Assembly (NCBI GenBank): GCA_036346225.1
Contig: JARFIW010000453.1
Location: 7,130,001-7,194,000, forward strand
Reading direction: 5' to 3'
Source of the DNA: Platerodrilus igneus
Lineage: Eukaryota > Arthropoda > Insecta > Coleoptera > Lycidae
Length of the DNA: 64,000 nucleotides
Below are positions 56,359 through 64,000 of the stretch, one piece after another. Made by a program: the position numbers and the translations under genes. How positions within the stretch are numbered: position 1 is the first letter of the stretch; each line of letters begins with the position of its first letter. A model generated the notes under the pieces. The model saw only the letters and a program-made list of their open reading frames with translations, was not told the DNA's origin and searched no databases.

Positions 56359-56515
56359 TAGGGATGGACTCGGGCCGGGCCGGGCCGGGCTTTTAATAAT
56401 CCCGGCCCGGCCCGACGCAGAAAAGTGACCGGCCCGCCCGAGGCCCGACCCAAAATGAAAACTGACTCGGGCCGGGCCGGGACGGCCCGAAATTTCGGGC
56501 AGGCCCGACTTTCAT
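56359..56515 (+). repeat. left GC-rich terminal repeat
   Basis: It begins tagggatggactcgggcc and holds many gggcc/ggccc units in both directions. It is the counterpart of 59341-59528 in inverted orientation. The outer ~20 bp match best, while the inner part is similar in composition but rearranged. Confidence 0.85.
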
Positions 56516-57725
56516 TCAGTGAATAAGATATTTTCTTTCAGTTGTGTTCAACAAGTAACTATCACTCTTTTGTTTGATTTAAGAGTATAATGATTTTGAG
56601 CTACAATTAAGATACTTGTGGAACATACCGTAGTATATCATTTGATTTTTTATTCTTTGAAAAATCATTGAAATATGTAACAAAAGTACAAAATGTTTAG
56701 CAATTTTCAATGTTTATGAAATTGTTACAGACGGATTTCTATAGCCTTTTTTTACTTTGAGAAACTGAAACTTTTGGAATTGAACTTTGATCTATAATTT
56801 GACAGTCTTTGTTCTAGTTCTTTTAAATTTTTATTTGACCGACTGACAAATCGTGCCAAAGTTCAAAATTTAACACTTTTGGTGAATTACTGAATGCTAG
56901 AAATTAAATAAATTGTTTATAGGTCATAGTACAAAACTAATGTAATTAGAACTTAAGGAACCTGAAAGTCTAATAATATACCAAATGTTTGCTTAAAAAA
57001 GTTGGATTTTCAAATTATGGTATGTAGAGGATACCTTATTCTATAAAAATACATATTATCTGATGGAATAGAAGTAAAATGAAGTAATTGTTTAAGATTG
57101 AAAAGTTTTTTAAAAAATTATTACTAAAAGCTATAAATCAGTACATTGCTTCTTTTATATACCAATAAAATTTTATTTACTTTATCCTTTTTTATGGCAT
57201 GAGTTCGATAATGGCATTATTATACATTTTGCCGCAAACGTAACATGGGCACTAACTATGCTTGTTTTATAATAATAAGTTGATTTTTTTCAATATGTAT
57301 CTTCCTATTCAAACTAAACATGTTATTTTTGTTTTTAATGTCCAGGATAAATAATAATATAATTTTATTATTCCAACACATTAACGAAATCATTTACAAA
57401 AGACACTCTACTATGATTCATCCAAATTACATAACTAGCAATTATGTCCTGCGTGATTAATCACACTGAAGTGCGCGTACTTTAAGCGTGTTTAGTTTTG
57501 TCCAGTTTTTACGACTTAGATGACTCAGTCTATATTGAAATAAATCAAACAAACGCAACTAACAAATATCTCCAGTTAGTTTAATGTGAGCTCTGGGGTA
57601 TTGCAGCTCATTCGTCGGGTACCGATTCTTTTCCTATCAGTTTGTGATTTAATATTCCGTATTGTACTGTTTAAATGATCTGTGTTAAGTGTTTGTGAGT
57701 GTATTACATTGAAATTTTCAATAAA
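56516..57725 (+). other. 5' non-coding part of the GC-ended element
   Basis: 1.2 kb of AT-rich DNA without an ORF lies between the left terminal repeat and the start codon of the gene. A promoter would be expected here, but no specific site was recognised. Confidence 0.4.
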
Positions 57726-59341
57726 ATGCCACGTAGTTGCATTAACCACTCAGAGTGTTTCCGCTATATTTGTGGTGAGGTAACACTAAAGAGTCAGAGG
57801 AGAAATATAACTCCATTGATAAAAAAATTGTATGAATTATATTTTGGATGTAAATTGGGTGATCAGGATAAGTCTTGAGCCCCTCATAGTTGTTGTAATT
57901 GGTGTGTAACGTTGCTAACTGTTTGGTTGAATGGATCCCGTCACATGACATTTGCAGTTTTGATGGTTTGGAGAGAACCTAAGGATCACTCCACAGACTG
58001 TTATTTTTGTTTAACGAAAATATCAGGGATAACAGCTAAGACTAGACACACTGTTAAATATCCTAATATTCCCTCTGCTTTAAGACCAGTGCTTCACAGT
58101 CCACAGCTTCCAATTCCGGTAGCATCAAAAACATGGGAATTAGACGACGATGTTGTTGAAGGTTGTTCAGATTTATCGGATGATGAGGAAAGGAAGGACC
58201 CAGACTTTTTAGAAAATACAAATACTGAACCGCACTTAATAAACCAGTCTGAACTAAATGATGTTCGTGATCTACATTTATCCAAGAATCGAGCTGAAAT
58301 ACCAGCATCACGACTGCAAGGATGAAATGTTTTACAACGCAACACAAAAATAGTGGTTTCCGTGACAGGCAGTGTGACTTGGAATTTTTTTCTCACAGTG
58401 TGCGGACTTAGTTTACTGCAATGATGTGGAATCTTTACTGGAAGCTTTTTGACATACCCACAATCCTGATAAATGGCGTCTTTTTATAGACTCTTTAAAA
58501 CGTAATTTGAAAGCGATTCTTCTTCATCTTGGGAATAAATACCCGTCGATCCCTTTGATTCATGTAGCTAACATGAAGGAGACATGAAAGTATAAAACTT
58601 GTGTTGGATATGATTTAGTACGAGAAACATTCATGGCATGTTTGTGGAGATCTGAAAGTTATAGCACTGTTATTTGGTTTACAACTTGGTTATACAAAAT
58701 GTTGTTGCTTTTTGTGCAAGTGGAACAGCAGAGATAGAAAGAATCATTACCTTAAGCAACAGTGGCCAAAAAGAGAAACATTGACTGTTGGAGAGAGAAG
58801 AATGTTGTGAGTCCAGCATTAGTAAAAATCTGAAAAAGTTTACATCTCCCCTACACATTAAACTAGGTCTTATGAAAAATTTTGTTAAAGCCATGGATCG
58901 GGAGGGAAGTGGATTTTAGTTCCTGGAAAAGAAGTTCTCCAATTTAAGTGATGCGAAAATAAAAGAAGGTATATTTGTTGGTCCGGATATAAGAAAACTA
59001 ATGAATGATATTGGATTCGAAGGCAGTTTGAATGACTGTGAACTTGCTGCTTGGAAATGTTTTAAAAATGTTATTAATAACTTCCTTGAAAATTACAAGG
59101 CAGATAACTACAAAAAACTGATAACCGAGCTTTTGGAAAACTATAAAACACTTGGCTGTAGCATGTCACTAAAGATCCATTTCTTAGATTCACATCTGGA
59201 CTTTTTTCCAAACAATCTTGGAGCTATGAGTGACCAACATGGTAAACGCTTCTGTCAGGAAATATTCACTATGGAAACACGTTACCAAGGAAAATGGAGC
59301 CCCAGAATGCTAGCTGACTTTTGCTGGAATCTTAAGACCGA
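57726..59341 (+). pseudogene. putative transposase of an uncharacterised arthropod family
   Basis: The start at 57726 reads MPRSCINHSECFRYICGEV, then ITPLIKKLYELYFGCKLGDQ with CxxC-type residues, a stop after DQDKS, and GSRHMTF...VWREPKDHSTDCYFCL. Middle: PSALRPVLHSPQLPIP, an acidic stretch, LINQSELNDVRDLHLSKNRAE. Later: GDLKVIALLFGLQLGYTKCC, FLCKWNSRDRK, PLHIKLGLMKNFVKAMDREG, KIKEGIFVGPDIRKLM and finally SLKIHFLDSHLDFFPNNLGA, RYQGKWSPRMLADFCW. I recognise the series as a recurrent arthropod protein of unknown function. The position between terminal repeats makes a transposase the natural inference, and conserved Asp residues (GDLK, DSHLDFF) are candidates for catalysis. At least four stops or frameshifts are present. 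Confidence 0.65.
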
Positions 59342-59528
59342 TGCGTTTTTCGGCCAGAAAAATTCGCGCCGCCCCGAATCGTTTGGCCCCGCCCGGCCCG
59401 AAAAAAGATAGGCCCGGCCCGGGCCCGGTCCGAAAAAGTAGTCAACGGCCCGGCCCGGATTCGAGCCCGAAATCGGGCCGGGCCCGGTCCCGGGCCGGCC
59501 CAAAAGCCCGAGCCCGATTCCATCCCTA
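59341..59528 (-). repeat. right GC-rich terminal repeat
   Basis: On the minus strand it begins tagggatggaatcgggctcg and has dense gggcc/ggccc units. ORFs drawn here on either strand (Gly-, Pro- and Arg-rich) are by-products of composition. Confidence 0.85.
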
Positions 59529-59940
59529 TTTAAAACTATTGCTCTTGTACAAAACTTAATTACTAATAGAAAAACTGATGCAGAAAAAATAAAATTCCAT
59601 GGCTTAACACATTTGAAATAGAATTACTTAGAAGTTGCCCGACAAAATTATACATAAAATCAAATCTTGCTGAAAATCCCAAGGGTCCAAAAAGGACGAA
59701 AAAGTAAGCCAAATTTTACGTTTGAACTTCAACTACTTTGGCTTACAGGCCGGCAATTGTCGACAGCTAAAATCCAAGATCTTAAAGATATTCTGAAGTT
59801 AATTCCAAATGATTCGAAACATTTTTATCAATTCCTAAAAAATGTCCAGGCGGGTGATTTCATTGATGATGCCGATGGGTTTGGACCAGCTATTAATTTT
59901 GACTTTGAACCAATAGAAGATGACTTAAATGTGGTTTGAA
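59529..59940 (+). pseudogene. transposon-related ORF, second part
   Basis: This is the continuation of the ORF at 56051. It reads IALVQNLITNRKTDAEKI in frame across the rejoined target site, then two stops in about 30 codons. An open part follows to its natural end: GRKSKPNFTFELQLLWLTGRQLSTAK, DLKDILKLIPNDSKHFYQFL, DDADGFGPAINFDFEP. The R-G-R-basic start and the L.PxxxxxFYxFL block recur in an arthropod transposon-associated family. I infer only that this is an older mobile-element gene that served as target. No enzymatic motif is visible. Confidence 0.5.
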
Positions 59941-60406
59941 ATTTTATTTAAAACGATTAATCCAATAACTAATGTTTTTACAATAATCTACTAGTTTAGT
60001 TTGTTAAATTTTGTTAATTCACCTTTTAGTTTTAATAATAATTAATACGTGTACGGTGTAGTAGTTCATGTTCGTTTAATATTTTATTATTTGGACTGAA
60101 TGAAGCCTAAAATGTTTTGCAAAAGTTATAAAAAAATTTTGTAGTGACCCCTAGAGTCAGCCTAGAAATACGGTTTTTTAGTTTCTACTATGAAACTGAA
60201 ATTTTTAGGAAAATTATGTATATATTTAAAACAAAATAAAATTAAGTTTTGTTGTATTAGTTAAAATACTTTAAGGAATATGACATTATTAATACTTCTT
60301 TTATTTTGTTTTTCAATAAAGTGTGATTTAACATACATCTGCATGTAGTAAATCATTTAGATATATTTGCAATAATATAAAATATAGTTTTAACAAAAAC
60401 TATAAA
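59941..60406. other. AT-rich spacer, no gene seen
   Basis: Nothing is recognised between the split ORF and the LINE. It may be the older element's 3' untranslated part. Confidence 0.4.
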
Positions 60407-60597
60407 CCATTTCGAATGGACCTGAGCTTTGTCGAAGTTCTAAATTATCAGAGCAGGTGAAATGGCTTGCGTTTTCTAATGAGCTAAAAAGCCAAACTAC
60501 AGGTCCAACCAAAGTAGTAGGGTCGTTAGTGAGGAACCAGAATAAGACAGGTCCCCGAAAGAGGGCAGCGGTTCTTTCGGTACTTAGATTGGCAAAG

Positions 60598-60621
60598 ACC
60601 ATAGGGGCCGACCCCTATGGT
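60598..60621 (+). other. 10-bp perfect hairpin in LINE 5' untranslated region
   Basis: accatagggg and cccctatggt enclose ccga. Weaker pairing (ttggca/tgccaa) extends it on both sides. Copy 1 has a shorter, unpaired sequence at the same place (about 12835-12870). Confidence 0.8.
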
Positions 60622-60723
60622 TTCTGCCAATGGCAGTCTAAGACACACTACCGCGATGTAGAAGGCAGCGGAAAACCACCACATTATCTCCCAAGTACAC
60701 AGCGTACTTAAATTGTAACAAAC

Positions 60724-61534
60724 ATGATGGCATTCTCTTGGGTGAAAAATTCCGGAGTTAAAATAGTCCCCCATTTGGATTTCCGGAAGGGGACTTCTTC
60801 GGAAGATGCGATCGGAAAGTCCAGAATAAGAGTCGGGAACATTTTGCGAGTCGGAGCGTGGAATGTGAGAAGTATGAAGTAAGTAGGTAAGCTAGAGAAC
60901 CTAAAAATCGAAATGAATAGGTTATCACTAGACATAGTAGGGATCAGCGAAGTTCGGTGGCCAGAGGTGGGGGATTTTTGGAGTGGAGACTCCAGGGTAA
61001 CTCATACAGGAGCAGAGGAAGGAAATTTAGGTGTGGGGATAGTTATGCGGAAAAAGATAGGGTACTGTGTAGAAAATTACGAAAGAGTACTCCTAGTTAG
61101 ATTAAAATCTAAACCTGTAAACACAGTACAAAACAAGTATATATGCCCAACTCTAGCTACAGCGATGAAGAGGTAGATGCGATCTACAAAGATATTCAAG
61201 ACACAAAAATTTAATAATTACGGGGGATTTTAATGCCGTGGTAGGTGAGGGTAGGAAAGGAGCGGTAGCAGGTTTATTTGGTTTAGGCACGAGAAACGAC
61301 AGGGGAAATAAACTGGTAGAAATTTGCGACAAGAACAATTTAATCATCACAAACACATTATTTCAACATCATGCTAGAAGACGATATACGTGGAAGATGC
61401 CAGGAGATATAGGAAGATATCAAATAGATTACATTCTTGTTAGACAACGGTTTATGAATCATGTAAAAGACTGTAGAAGCTACCCAGAAGCAGTACCACA
61501 ACATCGTAATTATGAAGGCCGCACTTATATTTAA
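60724..61534 (+). pseudogene. APE-type endonuclease of LINE copy 2
   Basis: The domain would nick target DNA for target-primed reverse transcription. It begins near 60,840 with LRVGAWNVRSMK, the usual first block with the catalytic Asn, then a stop. MNRLSLDIVGISEVRWPEVG follows with the catalytic Glu, then GVGIVMRKKIGY. After a small deletion and frame change near 61150-61200 the stretch reads ITGDFNAVVGEGRKGAV (61210-61260, the D-x-N block), TRNDRGNKLVEICDKNNLII, and RRRYTWKMPGDIGRYQIDYILV with the Y-x-IDYIL end. The order fits APE endonucleases of RTE/CFDP2-type elements. Few breaks are present. Confidence 0.8.
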
Positions 61535-63654
61535 GAATTTGAAAAAACATACGGAAAAAAGGCATTTGGACTTAGGGGAACTATAACATAAAGATATTTA
61601 AGAAAGAGTCGAAAAAAAGTCTAATGAATTTCTCAAAGATATAGGGAAAATATCTGATACAAGGGAAGTAGAAACAGAATGGAATAACATTAAATCCAGC
61701 CTAGACATGGCGGCTAGAGATAATCTGGGGTATACACAAAAAGAAAATAAGAAACCATAGTTACCAAAGGATATCCTGAATTCAATAGAAGAAAGACGAA
61801 AATACAAAAATAAATCAGACGAAACAGAACAACAGAGATACAAAGCCATAAAATGGTAAATTATTCGAAAATGCAGGAAAGCTAAAGATCAATGGATTGA
61901 TGAAGAGTGCAAAGAGGTACAAACGAAGATGGAAATAGGAAAGACAAACGAAGCATATAAATTAATTAGAATAAATTTTAGGGATATAAAATCATATAGC
62001 AAAAATATAAGGGACGCACAAGGAAACGTCATTATAGAAAACGTAAAGAAAGTGGGTGGATGCAAGAATATATAGGGAATTTATATGCAGGAGAGGAACT
62101 AACTGCATTAGAACAGGAATCAGACATTGAAAATGATGACTTGGGATATTCTATACTTCGAGACGAGTTTGAATTAGCATTAAAGAGTCTGAAAAATGGC
62201 AAGGCGCCGGCTAGAGATAAGGAGCAAGCAGAAACTCTAAAAGCCGCTGGACAAGCAGTAACAGAACATCTCTTTCAACTAGTAAGCTATATGTATGAGA
62301 CACGCGAGATACCCAAAGATTTCAAACGTAACACCATAGTAACTATACCAAAAAGGAAAGGCGCGGATAGATGTGAAAATTTTCGAACAATCAGTTTGAT
62401 AGCACACGCGTCAAAAATATTAACTAGAATTGTGCAAAGACGAATGGAAAAACGAGCGGAAGAAATACTAGGAAAAGACCAATTTGGGTTTAGGCGAAAC
62501 AGGGGAACACGGGAGGCTATTTTAGCTCTGAGAGTGATAATGGAGAAAACAATAGAAAAAGAGGAAAGCGTGTATATAGGGTTTGTAGATCTGGAAAAAG
62601 CATTCGACAATGTAAAATGAAAAAAAATGTTTGAAATACTCAAAAAGATTGGAATGAGTTATAGTGATAGACGAATAGTACATAGCTTATACAAAGATCA
62701 AACAGCAGTAATAGAATTAGAGGGGGAAGGTAAAGAAGTAAACATTAGGAAAGGGGTGAGACAGGGATGTGCCCTATCCCCATTGATTTTTAACTTGTAC
62801 ATAGAAAAGGCAATAGATGCTGTCAAATGCAGGAAGACATTTGGAATTACTATGCAGGGACAAAAACTTGATATGCTTAGATTTGCAGATGATATAGCGG
62901 TATTAGCGTCTAGCAAGGAAGAGTTAGTAGCTACTCTTAATGAAATGGAAACGGTTCTAACAGAAAGATATGGTATGAAAATTAACAAAACTAAAACTAA
63001 GGTTCTCGTATGCAAAGGTGGGAGAAAAAAAATTTCAGAAACAAGAAAACAAGTATGTAACACGAACTTACAAGAGGTTAAGGATTTCTGCTACCTAGGA
63101 AGCCAAATAACGCAAGATGGGAAAAGCACAAAAGATATAAAAGCAATATTAGCACAAGGTTGTGCTACATTAAACAAGAAAAAGCAACTACTGTGCTCAA
63201 AGACCACAAACATAGAAACAAGGAAAAGATTGCTTAAAACATATGTGTGGAGCACAGCACAGTACGGCTGTGAAGCCTGGACAGTAGGAGAAGCGGCCAA
63301 GAAAAAGGTAGAAGCCTTTGAAATGTGGTGCTACAGACGTATGATGAAGATATCATGAACAGACAAAGTTGAGAACGAAGAGGTACTAAAAATGGTAGGG
63401 GAAGAAAGAAATATGTGGAAGACGGTAAAAGATAAAGGAAAGATAGGATGATAGGCCACATACTACGGCATGAGGGAATAGTGCGGAATATATTAGAAGC
63501 AGAGATAGGAAAAAAGAGAATAAGGGGCAGACCTAGGTTAGACTACTGCACACAGATAGTAAAAGATGTAGGCTATAGGGGTTTCAGGGAAATGTGTAGG
63601 CTAGCCCAGAATAGAAATCAATGGAGGTACGCATCCAACCAATCGCAAGATGGA
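61535..63654 (+). pseudogene. linker, reverse transcriptase and C-terminus of LINE copy 2
   Basis: The linker is broken up (61535-62060). The RT is open from 62060 with one TGA at 62618 (in a place where family members have Trp): ENFRTISLIAHASKILTRIV, DQFGFRRNRGTREAILA, GFVDLEKAFDN (first catalytic Asp), then RKGVRQGCALSPLIFNLYIE. MLRFADDIAVLAS (xADD box near 62,875-62,905) and YGMKINKTKTKVLVC complete it. The thumb/C-terminal part has FCYLGSQITQDGKSTKD, STAQYGCEAWTVG and CYRRMMKIS, a second TGA, a frameshift near 63440, then GHILRHEG...RGRPRLDY and QNRNQWRYASNQ. Two TGA codons at former TGG and one frameshift disable an otherwise complete enzyme. Confidence 0.85.
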
Positions 63655-63689
63655 TAAACTAATGACGAAAAAATAACTGTGCTTAAACA

Positions 63690-64000
63690 TGATGATTATT
63701 ATAAGTAACTACAAGAATTGGTTGGGCAATCAATATTCTCGAATATTGTTAAGTGTGCGAAAGGAGTTACTGGAAGACCATTATTTCGGCAAATGTCTAA
63801 GTGTTGGGGGTTCTTAATAGCCACAGGTTGCTTAACCCCTTTCACTGAATCTCGGTGAAATAGGGCATAAAATTAGAAAACAATAGAAGGGGAACGAGCT
63901 GTATACACATGCTGTGTGAGAATTTCAGGGAACTATGTAGGCTAGCTTAGAATACAATTAAGGGCAGGTACGTGTCCAACCAGTTTTGAGACGGAAAACC
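63690..64000 (+). repeat. LINE 3' region with repeated ORF-end sequence
   Basis: After gatgattattataagtaact the sequence parallels the region after copy 1 (tgtgcgaa, cgacaaatg/cggcaaatg, gccacaggttgctta, attagaaaacaatagaaggg). It ends with a second version of the ORF-end DNA (gaatttcagggaactatgta ... gtccaaccagttttgagacgg). Confidence 0.7.

Larger units (their letters stand above)
56359..59528 (+). mobile_element. 3170-bp DNA transposon with GC-rich ends and 8-bp target duplication
   Basis: It starts tagggatgg and ends ccatcccta, with TTTAAAAC on both sides (56351-56358, 59529-59536). Both ends carry 150-190 bp built from gggcc/ggccc units in AT-rich surroundings. Inside is one decayed gene (57726-59341) of an arthropod family I recognise only as uncharacterised. 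The 8-bp duplication and a TAGGG/CAGGG-like end suit the hAT superfamily, and 8-bp duplications also occur in the Zisupton-type (KDZ) group. The transposase was not classified. Joining the flanks restores an interrupted reading frame. Confidence 0.85.
60407..64000 (+). mobile_element. RTE/CFDP2-like LINE, copy 2, runs off the window
   Basis: It starts ccatttcgaatggacctg, matching the 5' start of copy 1 (12664), so it is full-length at this end. Content: 5' untranslated region with a strong hairpin (60598-60621), APE-type endonuclease, linker, reverse transcriptase with FADD box, and a C-terminal Arg-rich part ending about 63654. A 3' region then repeats parts of the ORF end (63690-64000). The RT half has only a few disabling changes, two of them TGG to TGA, so the copy is fairly young. 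The 3' end lies beyond 64000. Confidence 0.85.

Noticed and set aside
56360..56515. CpG island of a host promoter
   Set aside because: The GC-rich block is one of a matched pair that ends exactly at an 8-bp target duplication, so it belongs to the transposon.
59282..59559. Gly/Pro/Arg-rich ORFs on both strands
   Set aside because: They are produced by gggcc-rich terminal repeat sequence and cover the element end.

Overview
This is an AT-rich eukaryotic window that consists almost entirely of transposable elements and their remains. Arthropod, probably insect, is the best guess. The evidence is the mix of families: BEL/Pao and Ty3/gypsy-type LTR elements, a Penelope-like element, an irritans-type mariner, R4/Dong-like and RTE/CFDP2-like LINEs, a PIF/Harbinger element, an integrase-bearing DNA element of the KRBA2-like family, a tRNA-derived SINE, and ten long (TA)n tracts. 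I found no convincing exon of a host gene, no rRNA, no CRISPR and no bacterial-type operon.

Layout. 0.2-1.1 kb: relic of a BEL/Pao integrase. 1.3-2.7 kb: a tRNA-like sequence between two 69-bp direct repeats, then a 264-bp foldback element. 6.5-7.1 kb: a second foldback bordered by (TA)n. 8.9-12.65 kb: an R4/Dong-like LINE (minus) next to (TTA)n, then two LINE 3' ends of another family. 12.66-16.11 kb: an RTE/CFDP2-like LINE bounded by an 11-bp target duplication, whose middle is replaced by a fragment carrying a hammerhead-like motif. 16.3-17.3 kb: mariner relic and tRNA-like sequence. 20.1-24.3 kb: Penelope-like element (RT plus GIY-YIG) split by a 1293-bp mariner with an intact 349-residue transposase and ending in a second hammerhead-like motif. 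28.7-36.5 kb: SINE, decayed BEL/Pao element (minus) with its own SINE, then a gag-like relic with an exact 212-bp tandem duplication. 40.1-45.3 kb: two Tc1/mariner-group relics. 45.8-51.1 kb: a gypsy-type gag fragment apparently broken by a 4.6-kb element with long terminal inverted repeats and a KRBA2-like integrase, itself broken by a Harbinger element and a SINE. 56.0-59.9 kb: a transposon-related ORF split by a 3.2-kb element with GC-rich ends and a perfect 8-bp target duplication. 60.4-64.0 kb: a second, younger copy of the RTE/CFDP2-like LINE that runs off the window.

The elements are nested, and several insertions can be dated relative to each other. Removing the mariner, the GC-rich-ended element, the Harbinger element or the integrase-region SINE, together with one target-site copy, rejoins the interrupted reading frame. 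The only undamaged protein-coding gene is the mariner transposase. The best candidates for something new are the two matching hammerhead-like motifs with loopless palindromic stem III, the terminal repeats that make the KRBA2-like integrase part of a DNA transposon, and the GC-rich-ended element that gives an anonymous arthropod gene family its termini and target duplication.
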